A stretch of 48,572 nucleotides of DNA. Origin: Elusimicrobiota bacterium. GTDB lineage: Bacteria > Elusimicrobiota > Elusimicrobia > Elusimicrobiales > Elusimicrobiaceae. Positions 18,557 through 27,641 of this stretch are shown here, piece by piece; within the stretch, counting starts at the first letter, position 1; each line of letters opens with the position of its first letter. Position numbers and translations under genes: made by a program. The stretch spans positions 1 through 48,572 of the forward strand of contig JAISHT010000001.1 of NCBI GenBank assembly GCA_031262415.1, read 5' to 3'. The notes below the pieces were generated by a model. The model had not been told where the DNA came from and ran no database searches. It saw only the letters and a list, made by a program, of their open reading frames with translations.

Positions 18557-20250
18557 TACCGTTTTTCCCTTTAGTCTTCCCCCTAGCTTGTATTGTATTT
18601 TTGCTGGCTTTTAAAAAATATATGCCAAATACGCCTAAATTTTTGGCTTTTGCGGGGACAACGCTTTCTCTGGTAGCAGTTTTTACTGTGCAAGGCACAG
18701 AAAGCCTTAAAATTTTCCAAGACGGCGTTTTGCCTACTCCCTTTGCTCTTGCTATAGCGGTTTTTATAGCATTTTTTGCAACTTTAGCGGCCTTGGCCGC
18801 TTTGCGGGAGACAAAATCGCCCAGCTTCTACTTTAATATACTCTTATCAACCGCATTTGCCCTTGGCGCAGTATTAAGCAATAATTTCATTATGATGCTG
18901 CTTTTCTGGGAAGGTTTATTAATAAGTTTATATTTGTTTATCTTACCCATAAATGCCAAAACGGCTTTAAAAGCCTTCTTAATTAATGCCGCTGGCGATG
19001 TTGTCCTTTTAGTAGGCATTTGCTTGTTTTACTTGCAAAATGGCACTTTGGATTTTACTTTCTTTGCCAAAACAAATACTCTTCTTACTAGTAGCGGCCT
19101 TTGGGCTTTTATACTTATGTTTACAGGCGCAGTTGCAAAAGCCGGGGCTTTCCCCTTCCATAACTGGATAGAGCCTGCCGCCATGCAAATGCCGGCCTCG
19201 TTTACCGCTATGTTGCCTGCGGCAATAGAAAAATTGCTGGCGGTATTTTTAATGGGCAAGATGTTTTTAATCTTCTTCCCAATTTTGCCAGCTACTGCTA
19301 AAGTTTTTGTTTGCGCCCTTGGTATAATTACAATAGCCGTTGCGGCTATTAATATGCTGGTTTTTAAAGATATAAAACAGCTTTTAGCTTGGAATATTGT
19401 TATGCAAATAGGTCTTTTAGTTTTAGGTATGGGCGTGCATATTTTTGACCACTTGCTCCACGATACGCTATTTGTTTTAAACCACGGTATTTTTAAAGCC
19501 GCTTTACTGGCCTGCGCATTCTTTACGGCTGGCGCATTTAAACTTTACTTTGGCTCTACTGATATTGAAGAGCTAAAAGGCACCGCCCGCCACGCCCCGC
19601 TGATGACTTTTGTTTTGTTTATCTGCGCTTTGGGGCTTTCTGGGCTAAGCTTTGTTGATATCTTCTTTATGCCAAGCGCGCTTGTAGCCGATACTTACGC
19701 CGCTATGCCTATACTCATAATAATACCTGCTTTAGCGGCCTTTATAACAATGTTTACCTTTGCTAAAGTGTTTTTTGCGCTACTTGTAAAAAAATCCCGC
19801 GCTAAGGCGGAAGGCTCCCATATTTATAATACGGTAGTTTTCCTCTCATTCTTGCCGGTTTTGTTCTTTACTTTCGGCTTTGAGTTTAGCCTGGAGCCAT
19901 TTTTAGCGCCGCATTTTGCGGGGATAAATTTAAGCTGGGTATCAATATTTAATATATTGGTTTTACTGCTTGCTTTGGCTTTAGCTGTAAAAGTTAAATT
20001 GCCCTCTTACAAAATTAAGCACAATACTTATACAATCACTATAGAGGCAATTACAGTTTTTACAAAATGGCTTTATAAAATAGATAGATTTATGGATAAA
20101 CTTATAGACACCTGGCCCTCGGCCATAGTTAAAAAGATTTCGCTCTTTTTCTCTAGAGCGCATAGAGGCAATACGCCGCAGTATTTGCTTTGGGCAATAC
20201 TCGGTCTGCTTATTTTTGCCGCTTTAGTTTCTGACTGGGGGATTAAATAA
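18553..20250 (+). CDS. Antiporter-like subunit (NuoL/NuoM-like, with C-terminal extension)
   Basis: FWEGLLISLYLF, VAKAGAFPFHNWIEPAAMQMPASFTAMLPAAIEKLLAVF; likely start at 18553 in an ATGA overlap with the previous gene (ORF track start is 18511). Confidence 0.87.
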   Translation: MIPFFPLVFPLACIVFLLAFKKYMPNTPKFLAFAGTTLSLVAVFTVQGTESLKIFQDGVLPTPFALAIAVFIAFFATLAALAALRETKSPSFYFNILLSTAFALGAVLSNNFIMMLLFWEGLLISLYLFILPINAKTALKAFLINAAGDVVLLVGICLFYLQNGTLDFTFFAKTNTLLTSSGLWAFILMFTGAVAKAGAFPFHNWIEPAAMQMPASFTAMLPAAIEKLLAVFLMGKMFLIFFPILPATAKVFVCALGIITIAVAAINMLVFKDIKQLLAWNIVMQIGLLVLGMGVHIFDHLLHDTLFVLNHGIFKAALLACAFFTAGAFKLYFGSTDIEELKGTARHAPLMTFVLFICALGLSGLSFVDIFFMPSALVADTYAAMPILIIIPALAAFITMFTFAKVFFALLVKKSRAKAEGSHIYNTVVFLSFLPVLFFTFGFEFSLEPFLAPHFAGINLSWVSIFNILVLLLALALAVKVKLPSYKIKHNTYTITIEAITVFTKWLYKIDRFMDKLIDTWPSAIVKKISLFFSRAHRGNTPQYLLWAILGLLIFAALVSDWGIK

Positions 20251-21668
20251 TGCTACTTAACGGTATATTTGTAATAATCCCTGTTATTGGCGCAGTAATT
20301 TGCGCTTTTCTAAACAAGCAAAAACAAGCGCCGGGCCTGCTAGCAAATATTATATTGCTTTTTGGCTTTTTAATATCGCTACATATTTTCTTTATGTCCC
20401 TTGGGCAAGAGTGGTTTTTTGGCGAAGATGTTTTATCAGCCTTTATGCTGATAATGATTTATATGGTCGCCCTAGCGGTCGCTTTCTTTGCGGTTTTTGC
20501 CGCCTCCACTAAAAGGCGCGGCTCTTACTTTGCAATACTGCTTGTGATAACGGCGGGTATGGCGGGCGTTGTCTGTTCGCAGGATTTATTCACGCTTTAT
20601 GTCTTCTTAGAAGTAGTAGCGGTCGCTTCTTTTGTCTTGATAGCTTTCTATAATAGAGAAAAGAGCACAGAGGGCGCAATAAGGTATTTTTACCTCTCTT
20701 CAATCGCCTCGGCCTTTATACTTTTTGCAATTTCTCTACTCCTTCTATACACGGGCGATACAACTTACGAAGGCCTAGTTAAAACTATTTTACAAACGCA
20801 AGGCAACAGCGCGCCGCTTAATATCATTTTAGGCACTTTAGCCGTAGCTTTAATGATAAAAACAGGCCTATTTCCCTTCCACAGCTGGACGCCTGACGCT
20901 TACGAATCTGCTTCCTCTCCAATATCTGCTTTACTTGCGGGTATTGTTACAAAAGTGGCCGGCACTTATGCTTTGGTTTTAGTTTGTATGCTGCTTTCTA
21001 TAGTTAACTTCGGAATTGAGCATAATACCGTTGGCAAGGCCATTATGTGGTTTGGCCTAGGTTCAATTGTTTTTGGCGCGCTTGCGGCCCAAGAACAAAA
21101 GGATTTTAAGAGAATGCTTGCATACTCAAGCATAAGCCAAATGGGATACATAACCATTGCCGCCGCCTTAGCAACGCCGCTTGCTATGGCTGGGGCATTA
21201 TTTCATATCTTCAATCACGCTACTTTTAAAACCTTGCTATTTTTCTGCGCCGGCAATGTTAAAAAAGCTACCGGCACAACCGCTATTAATGAAATGCGGG
21301 GCTTGCAAGAAAAAATGCCATATACCTCGGCTACCGCTACTATCGGTATGTTGGCGACAGCTGGTTTACCGCCATTCTCTGGTTTTTGGAGCAAGTTATT
21401 TATTATCGCTGCGCTTTGGCAGGCTGGGTTTATCGGTATGTCCGTAACCGCCCTGTTTGCAAGCGTTTTAACATTGGCTTACTTCCTTAAATTACAACGA
21501 GGTATGTTCTTTGGCTCTGCGTCAAAAAACATAGCAAATGTAAAAGAGCAGGGCATGGGCTTTTTAATCCCTTGTTTTGCCTTGGCTTTTATAATAATAG
21601 CCGTGGGTATTTACTTCCCGTTTATTTATAATAATTTCCTAAGTCCGTTCATAAAGGTGCTACAATGA
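20250..21668 (+). CDS. Antiporter-like subunit (NuoN/MrpD-like)
   Basis: FTLYVFLEVVAVASFVLIAFY, MIKTGLFPFHSWTPDAYESASSPISALLAGIVTKVAGTYALV. Confidence 0.9.
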   Translation: MLLNGIFVIIPVIGAVICAFLNKQKQAPGLLANIILLFGFLISLHIFFMSLGQEWFFGEDVLSAFMLIMIYMVALAVAFFAVFAASTKRRGSYFAILLVITAGMAGVVCSQDLFTLYVFLEVVAVASFVLIAFYNREKSTEGAIRYFYLSSIASAFILFAISLLLLYTGDTTYEGLVKTILQTQGNSAPLNIILGTLAVALMIKTGLFPFHSWTPDAYESASSPISALLAGIVTKVAGTYALVLVCMLLSIVNFGIEHNTVGKAIMWFGLGSIVFGALAAQEQKDFKRMLAYSSISQMGYITIAAALATPLAMAGALFHIFNHATFKTLLFFCAGNVKKATGTTAINEMRGLQEKMPYTSATATIGMLATAGLPPFSGFWSKLFIIAALWQAGFIGMSVTALFASVLTLAYFLKLQRGMFFGSASKNIANVKEQGMGFLIPCFALAFIIIAVGIYFPFIYNNFLSPFIKVLQ

Positions 21669-22153
21669 CACTACACTTTTTCCTAGTAATATGTATGATA
21701 ATTTGCGCTCTTGCCGCAGTTATGGCAAAGCGTATGATACACTCCGCCATTTTTTTGGCTTTAGTAAGCGTTTTGCTTGCTACAATAATGTTTAGCGCAT
21801 ACGCTCCTTGGGCGGGCGTATTTGAGCTTTCTGTTTGCGCTGGCTTAATAACAGTTCTTTTTGCAAGCACGGCAAGTATGATTGGCCGTGGGGAAAGTTA
21901 TGCAAAAAGAGAGCGCAAAAAATTCCTCTTTTTGCCGCCGGTCTTAATAGTTTTTGGCGTTTTGGTATGGCTTTTTGGCGGGCAGATAACGCAAGTCTTC
22001 CAAATTAGTCAAACGCCCGCTGTGCCTGCTTTTATGACGGTTGGCGATGTTATGTGGAATTTAAGGCTGCCGGATTTACTTGGTCAGCTTTGTCTTTTTG
22101 TTGCCGGCGTTATGGCAGTAAGGGTAATACTCGGGGAGGGTAGCGATGAATAG
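21665..22153 (+). CDS. NuoJ-like membrane subunit
   Basis: 162 aa; hydrophobic; WAGVFELSVCAGLITVLFAST resembles the NuoJ/MrpB core; ATGA overlap with the previous gene. Confidence 0.75.
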   Translation: MTLHFFLVICMIICALAAVMAKRMIHSAIFLALVSVLLATIMFSAYAPWAGVFELSVCAGLITVLFASTASMIGRGESYAKRERKKFLFLPPVLIVFGVLVWLFGGQITQVFQISQTPAVPAFMTVGDVMWNLRLPDLLGQLCLFVAGVMAVRVILGEGSDE

Positions 22154-22469
22154 TCTTTTAACTCCAGAAAATTTGCAATTTAATTATTTTGCCGCCATAA
22201 TGATGTTTTTTATAGGGCTTTATACTATGACGGCCTCTCGCAATTTAATACGCCTGCTTATTGGGCTTGAAATAACTTCAAAAGGCGTTATGCTGGCTTT
22301 TGTATCCGTTGGCAGCGCGCTAGGCGCAATGTCTTTTGTGCAGGCGCTTATCATCATTATGATAGGCGTTGAAGCCGTGGTGGTAGCCACAGGTTTAATT
22401 TTAATTATACGCGCTTATAAACAGCGGGGCAATGTTGACCCTACTAAATTAAGCGGCCTTAAGGGTTAA
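22146..22469 (+). CDS. NuoK-like membrane subunit
   Basis: LIRLLIGLEITSKGVMLAFVSVG...QALIIIMIGVEAVVVATGLILIIRAYKQ. Confidence 0.88.
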   Translation: MNSLLTPENLQFNYFAAIMMFFIGLYTMTASRNLIRLLIGLEITSKGVMLAFVSVGSALGAMSFVQALIIIMIGVEAVVVATGLILIIRAYKQRGNVDPTKLSGLKG

Positions 22470-22471
22470 TT

Positions 22472-22813
22472 ATGAGCAATCTTTTATTACTTCCCCCTAT
22501 TTGTTTTGTATTGGTGTTTTTCACTGTATGGGGCATTGCAAAAATGTCTTCAATGCTGCTAGCCCCAAAAGCTACGCACGAACGCGGCAAAGAAGAGGCT
22601 TATGCCTGCGGCGAAGACTATCAAGAACATCATATAGAGCCAGATTATAGCTCGTTTTTTCGCTTTGCAGTTTTCTTCACTATAATTGATGTGGCCGGTT
22701 TAACAATTGCAACCTTGGCCGCAACAACCGCTTTCAATATTATTCTTGCGGCGGTAGCAATTATTTATGTAATCGCAATTTCAACTGTGCTTGCGATACT
22801 TTATTCAAAGTAA
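22472..22813 (+). CDS. NuoA-like membrane subunit
   Basis: 113 aa; KEEAYACGEDY...DYSSFFRFAVFFTIIDVAGLTIATLA aligns with the NuoA YECG...RFY...FxxFDxE region. Confidence 0.78.
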   Translation: MSNLLLLPPICFVLVFFTVWGIAKMSSMLLAPKATHERGKEEAYACGEDYQEHHIEPDYSSFFRFAVFFTIIDVAGLTIATLAATTAFNIILAAVAIIYVIAISTVLAILYSK

Positions 22814-22829
22814 AAGAAGGTTAAAAAAT

Positions 22830-23279
22830 ATGAAATCTATTAGAGAACAAGTAGCCGCCTGGGCCCGCACTAAATCCCCGTGGATAATACATTTTAACTC
22901 CGGCTCCTGCAATGGTTGCGATATTGAAACCGTCGCCGCCTTAACCCCCCGCTTTGATGTTGAACGCTTTGGTATTGTGCAACACGGCTCGCCTCGCCAC
23001 GCCGATGTTCTTATTGTAACAGGCGCAGTAAGCAAGCAGCAAAAAGATAGGCTGGTGCGTATTTACAATCAAATGGCTAACCCTAAATTTGTAGTAGCTT
23101 TGGGCGCTTGCGCCGCTGGCGGCGGCGTGCTTCAAAACTGCTACGGCGTTTTGGGCGGGGCCGATAAGGCTATACCAGTTGATTTATATGTGCCCGGCTG
23201 CCCGCCTAGGCCGGAGGCTTTAATAGACGGCGTTGTTAAACTCTTATCAGGAATAAAAGGGGTAGAAAATGCAAAATAA
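22830..23279 (+). CDS. [NiFe] hydrogenase small subunit / NuoB-like (EchC-like)
   Basis: FNSGSCNGCDIE, GACAAGGG, VPGCPPRPEALIDG; more likely start at 22830 (ORF track start is 22791). Confidence 0.92.
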   Translation: MKSIREQVAAWARTKSPWIIHFNSGSCNGCDIETVAALTPRFDVERFGIVQHGSPRHADVLIVTGAVSKQQKDRLVRIYNQMANPKFVVALGACAAGGGVLQNCYGVLGGADKAIPVDLYVPGCPPRPEALIDGVVKLLSGIKGVENAK

Positions 23280-23694
23280 TTTTGAACACTTACTTGAAAA
23301 TGTGGAAACCCGCTTGCCAAGACGCATTTGGGCTACGCCAAAAGGCGACGCGCACGAAACTATAAAAAAACTCCACGAAGAGGCCGCTTTTGACCACCTT
23401 TGCACAATAACCGGCCTTGAAAATGGCGATAATTTTGAGGTTTTGTATCATCTCTCGCAAAAAGACACTGGCATTTTGCTGACGCTTCGTTTAGTCGTTC
23501 CGATAGCAAAACCCGATATAAAAACAATAAGCGATATTTTCCCCTCCGCCGTGTGGTACGAGAGAGAGTTAAAAGATTTACTGGGCATTAATGTAGAGGG
23601 TTTGCCTAAAGGCAACCGCTACCCCTTGCCCGAAGATTGGCCGCAAGACAGCCACCCGCTTCGCAAAAATTGGAAGCCTGAAGAAACAAAATAG
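23269..23694 (+). CDS. NuoC-like subunit (EchD/HycE-N-like)
   Basis: 141 aa; IFPSAVWYERELKDLLGINVEGLP...PLPEDWPQDSHPLRKNW. Confidence 0.9.
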   Translation: MQNNFEHLLENVETRLPRRIWATPKGDAHETIKKLHEEAAFDHLCTITGLENGDNFEVLYHLSQKDTGILLTLRLVVPIAKPDIKTISDIFPSAVWYERELKDLLGINVEGLPKGNRYPLPEDWPQDSHPLRKNWKPEETK

Positions 23695-23722
23695 TTTTAA
23701 CCTTTATATAGGAGATTTATTT

Positions 23723-24913
23723 ATGCCAAAAATTACCGTGCCATTAGGCCCACAACACCCCGCCCTTAAAGAACCGGGCAATTTTATGCTGCTTTTAGAA
23801 GGCGAGGAAATTGTAGACGCAACCCTACGCCTTGGCTATAACCATAGAGGCATAGAAAAAGCGGCCGAAGCTAGAAATTTTGTGCAAGCAACTTATTTAA
23901 TAGAACGCGTCTGCGGTATTTGCTCCCACTCGCACGCAACTTGCTATGTTACAAATGTTGAAAATATTGCCGGCCTTGAAATACCCCAAAGAGCAAAAGC
24001 CATAAGGGTAGTTATTGGCGAGCTTGAGCGCATACACAGCCATCTTTTGTGGCTTGGCGTTGCCGCCCACGAAATCGGCTTTGATACTCTTTTTATGTAT
24101 TCTTGGCGGGATAGAGAATATGTTATGGACGCTTTAGAAGCTTTAAGCGGCAACCGTGTGCATTATTCTATGAACACTATTGGCGGCGTAAGAAGAGATA
24201 TTTCAAAAGAAGCCCATGAAGATATTTTAAAAAAGCTTGATATTTTAGAAGAGCGAACAAATTATTATATCCACCTAGCCACGCAGGAGCCAACTTTACA
24301 CGCCCGCACAAAAGGCGTTGGCGCATTGCCAAAAGAAGAGGCTATTAGAAGAGATGCCTGCGGGCCGCTGCTTAGAGCTTCAGGCGTTGCCCGTGATGTT
24401 AGAAAGGACGATCCCTATTTAATTTACGACCAGCTTGATTTTAAAGTTATAACAAGCGACGCTTGCGATGTTTTTGGCAGGCTTTATGTGCGTGTGTTTG
24501 AAATTTTGGAATCAATCAAAATTTTGCGCCAAGTGCTTAGCAATTTGCCAGAAGGCCCTTTTGCGGTTAAAACGCCTTTTAAAATACCAGCAGGCGAATC
24601 CGTTACCCGCTACGAAGCCCCAAGAGGCGAAGATATACACTATGTAAAAGCCGATGGCGGCCCAAACCCAGCCCGTGTAAAAGTGCGCGCGCCAACATTG
24701 GCTAATTTTGAATCCGTCTCCTATATGTTAACGGGCGACCAACTGGCCGACGCTCCGCTTATCATTGCCGCTATTGACCCTTGCTTCTCTTGCACTGATA
24801 GGGCTACAATAGTTGCCTCTGGCAAGCAAAGCGTCCAAAGCCTTAAAGATTTAAGAACTTACGGCATAGAATTTTATAAGAAAAAAGGAATAGACTTCAC
24901 TAAAGTTAAATAA
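23723..24913 (+). CDS. Group 4 [NiFe] hydrogenase large subunit (EchE/HycE-like, NuoD-related)
   Basis: L1 motif ERVCGICSHSHATCY and L2 motif AIDPCFSCTDRATIV, so all four Ni-ligand Cys are present; about 30 residues beyond L2. Confidence 0.95.
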   Translation: MPKITVPLGPQHPALKEPGNFMLLLEGEEIVDATLRLGYNHRGIEKAAEARNFVQATYLIERVCGICSHSHATCYVTNVENIAGLEIPQRAKAIRVVIGELERIHSHLLWLGVAAHEIGFDTLFMYSWRDREYVMDALEALSGNRVHYSMNTIGGVRRDISKEAHEDILKKLDILEERTNYYIHLATQEPTLHARTKGVGALPKEEAIRRDACGPLLRASGVARDVRKDDPYLIYDQLDFKVITSDACDVFGRLYVRVFEILESIKILRQVLSNLPEGPFAVKTPFKIPAGESVTRYEAPRGEDIHYVKADGGPNPARVKVRAPTLANFESVSYMLTGDQLADAPLIIAAIDPCFSCTDRATIVASGKQSVQSLKDLRTYGIEFYKKKGIDFTKVK

Positions 24914-24916
24914 ATT

Positions 24917-25876
24917 ATGGAAATGATAAAAGAATTATTAATCCAATTGTTTGAGATATTAATTTACCCCGGGTTGCTATTTTTATTTGTAGCCGCCCTA
25001 TTAGCTGATTGGATTGACCGCAAGCTTTACGCTCGTATGCAAAACAGGCAAGGCCCGCCGTGGTATCAGCCTTTGGCGGATTTTGTTAAGCTGATAAGTA
25101 AGGAAACTATTATCCCCAAACACGCCGTGGGCAAGCATTTGTTTAGGGTGCTGCCATATCTTGCTATTTCGGCGGTGGTTGTTTGTATTTTCTTTATACC
25201 GATATCAGGCTCTCTTGCTTTAATGAGCTTTCAGGGCGACCTTATTGCAGCGGCCTATTTGCTTTCCATACCCACAATGTGCTTCTTTTTAATAGGGTGG
25301 ACTTCTTCAAGCCCATATTCAGCCGTTGGCGCAATGCGTGTGCTTACCCAGTTTTTTGCCTATGAAGTGCCTATGATACTTGTGCTTATAGGGCCGGCTA
25401 TTGTGGCGGGTTCTTGGCGTATTGAAGATATTGCCTATTATTACAGCGCAAATCCTTCTATGATGTTTGTAAACATTTTGGGCTTTATAGTTGCTTTAAT
25501 AACTATGCAGGGTAAATTAGAGCGCGTGCCATTTGATATACCGCACGCTGAAACGGAAATTGTCGGCGGCGTATTTACGGAATACTCGGGCAAATTATAC
25601 GGGTTTATAAAGCTTGCCATATCCATAGAAATGATTGTGGTAGCGGCTTTATTTAACGCTGTTTTTATGGGCGGCTCTTTGGGGCTTGAAGGCTTTTTGG
25701 GCTTCTTACTTTTCTGTTTTAAAGTTTTAATTATAATTTTAATATCGGCTATTATAAGGAGCGCCATGGCGCGCGTTAGAATAGAGCAAATGATTAACTT
25801 TTGCTGGCGTGTTTTGGTGCCTATTGCAATGTTGCAACTTATAATCAGCATAATAGCGAGGGCTTTCCATGGCTAA
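24917..25876 (+). CDS. NuoH-like membrane subunit (EchB/HycD-like)
   Basis: LERVPFDIPHAETEIVGGVFTEYSGKLYGFIKLA; polytopic. Confidence 0.93.
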   Translation: MEMIKELLIQLFEILIYPGLLFLFVAALLADWIDRKLYARMQNRQGPPWYQPLADFVKLISKETIIPKHAVGKHLFRVLPYLAISAVVVCIFFIPISGSLALMSFQGDLIAAAYLLSIPTMCFFLIGWTSSSPYSAVGAMRVLTQFFAYEVPMILVLIGPAIVAGSWRIEDIAYYYSANPSMMFVNILGFIVALITMQGKLERVPFDIPHAETEIVGGVFTEYSGKLYGFIKLAISIEMIVVAALFNAVFMGGSLGLEGFLGFLLFCFKVLIIILISAIIRSAMARVRIEQMINFCWRVLVPIAMLQLIISIIARAFHG

Positions 25877-26318
25877 ACCTTTAAGCGTTTTTGGCGAATT
25901 AGTTAGAAATTTCTTTAAAAAAGCATCTACACAAGGCTATCCTTTTAAGAAAGCCAGCGTTGACAGCAACTTCAGGGCGCAAATAAAATATGACCCTGCC
26001 CTTTGCGTTGGCTGCCAACTTTGCGTAAAAAACTGCCCGGCAGACGCTATTAAAATAATCCAAATAAACCCGGAAGATAAACCGCAAGTTGGAGCGGACG
26101 GCAAGGTTATCCCCGTGCATCGCAAATTTGAATGCAAAATAGATTTAACCCGTTGCATTTTTTGCGCCCAATGCGTGGATAGTTGCTTTAAAAAAGCTTT
26201 GTCTTCTTCTCAAGATTTTGAACTTGCTTCAACGGACCGCAGCTCGCTTGTTTATATAAAAAAATATCAAGACGCTTCACAGGACAAAGCGGACAGCGAA
26301 GAGAAAGAGCAAAAATAA
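25869..26318 (+). CDS. Two-[4Fe-4S] ferredoxin-like subunit (NuoI/EchF-like)
   Basis: CVGCQLCVKNCPADAI and CIFCAQCVDSCFKKAL. Confidence 0.93.
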   Translation: MAKPLSVFGELVRNFFKKASTQGYPFKKASVDSNFRAQIKYDPALCVGCQLCVKNCPADAIKIIQINPEDKPQVGADGKVIPVHRKFECKIDLTRCIFCAQCVDSCFKKALSSSQDFELASTDRSSLVYIKKYQDASQDKADSEEKEQK

Positions 26319-26320
26319 AA

Positions 26321-26845
26321 GTGCTTTCACTACCCTCTTTAAAAGATAAAAAAGTAGTTTTTTTAGCCGTCGGCAATGATATGAATGGCGACGATGCCTT
26401 CGGCCCGCTTGTTTATCAATACTTAGCCCCGTTTAAAAACGGGGCTTTTTTGCCGCTAAACGGCGGGCAAATGCCCGAGAATATGACAAGCAAAATAAAA
26501 AGTTTTACCCCCGATGTTTTGATAATTGCCGACGCTGCTTTGGGCATAATAACACAAAACGGACAGAGCGATTTAGATTTTAAACCCACCGCCAAAGCCA
26601 AAAGCAACGGGGCTGCGCCGCTTAAAATTATTAAAGGGAGCGATTTTGCCGTGGTAAATTTTGCAACAACGCATACTTTGCCGCTAAATATTTTAATTAA
26701 TTTTATAAAGAGAGATTTGCATAAACTGGAAGTTATTTTTATTGCCTGCCTAGCTAAAAATACCGACTTTGGCTCTAGTCCAAGTCCCGCCGTAAAAAAA
26801 GCCGCCCAAATTGCCAAAGCGGCTATTTTGTCCAGCATTACCTAA
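26321..26845 (+). CDS. hycI: Hydrogenase maturation protease (HycI-like)
   Basis: GTG start; VGNDMNGDDAFGPLV, NGGQMPENMTSKIKSFTPDVLIIADAALGI pattern; last gene of the hydrogenase operon. Confidence 0.87.
   Translation: MLSLPSLKDKKVVFLAVGNDMNGDDAFGPLVYQYLAPFKNGAFLPLNGGQMPENMTSKIKSFTPDVLIIADAALGIITQNGQSDLDFKPTAKAKSNGAAPLKIIKGSDFAVVNFATTHTLPLNILINFIKRDLHKLEVIFIACLAKNTDFGSSPSPAVKKAAQIAKAAILSSIT
26425..26451 (+). terminator. Terminator-shaped hairpin plus T6 tract inside the hycI coding sequence
   Basis: AGCCCCGTTT-AA-AAACGGGGCT followed by TTTTT. Confidence 0.6.
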
Positions 26846-26875
26846 TGGAGAACATAAGCTTAAGTTACACAAATA

Positions 26876-27469
26876 GTGAGGTTTATGATGGAAAAATATA
26901 CATACATAAATGAACAATTGATAGATAATGTTCGCAATCAAGTAAAACATATGATGGAACAAAAGACATTAGAAATAAACTCCGACAAATGGAATATGCT
27001 TTGCATTGCTCTTGACACCTTAGAGGATATGACCTTATCCATAAAGTATTACATTAAAACCCAATTTCCAAGAAATGACGGCGGAAAATACCTTTATATA
27101 TTTGGACTATTTCAATCATTATTTGTTCAGCAAGATGCCATAAAAGCAATATATAAAGCTTTGTTAAATAAGGAAATAGATTTCAAAAAATTTCCATATC
27201 TAAATAATATAAGAAATATAAGGAATGATGTGGTTGGTCATTCCACAGGCAGAGGCACAAGCAAAAATACTCCCAAGAGATTTATGAGCATATCTAGAAC
27301 TACTATGGATAAAGAAAGTTTTGAATATTATACATACTTTGCTCAAACAGCAACTATTGAACGCCACGAGATAAATGTTGTAAAAATAATAAATGATCAA
27401 AATAAAACTATAAATATGATGCTAGAAAATATTATTTATCCCAAGCCGCAAAAACTTCTCTCTGTTTAA
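26876..27469 (+). CDS. Hypothetical protein, possible HEPN-like
   Basis: 197 aa helical; LFQSLFVQQDAIKAIYKALL and IRNIRNDVVGHSTGRG (RN-x4-H). Confidence 0.55.
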   Translation: MRFMMEKYTYINEQLIDNVRNQVKHMMEQKTLEINSDKWNMLCIALDTLEDMTLSIKYYIKTQFPRNDGGKYLYIFGLFQSLFVQQDAIKAIYKALLNKEIDFKKFPYLNNIRNIRNDVVGHSTGRGTSKNTPKRFMSISRTTMDKESFEYYTYFAQTATIERHEINVVKIINDQNKTINMMLENIIYPKPQKLLSV

Positions 27470-27641
27470 ATCATTTCTACGACGGTATTAGCAACAATTT
27501 TGCATATTAACCCCGTATTACTCTCCCAAAAAAACTAATAAATAGTTATGCCTAAATTAATATAAAAAAGCTATATATTTTTAAAATCATTAAACATACT
27601 ATATAATAATAACCCACACAAATAATGTTTACGAGTAATGT

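Noticed and set aside
23723-24913. NuoD of a genuine respiratory complex I
   Set aside because: Both Ni-ligand Cys pairs (CGIC, DPCFSC) and a maturation protease are present, and NuoE/F/G genes are absent; hydrogenase is the better reading.
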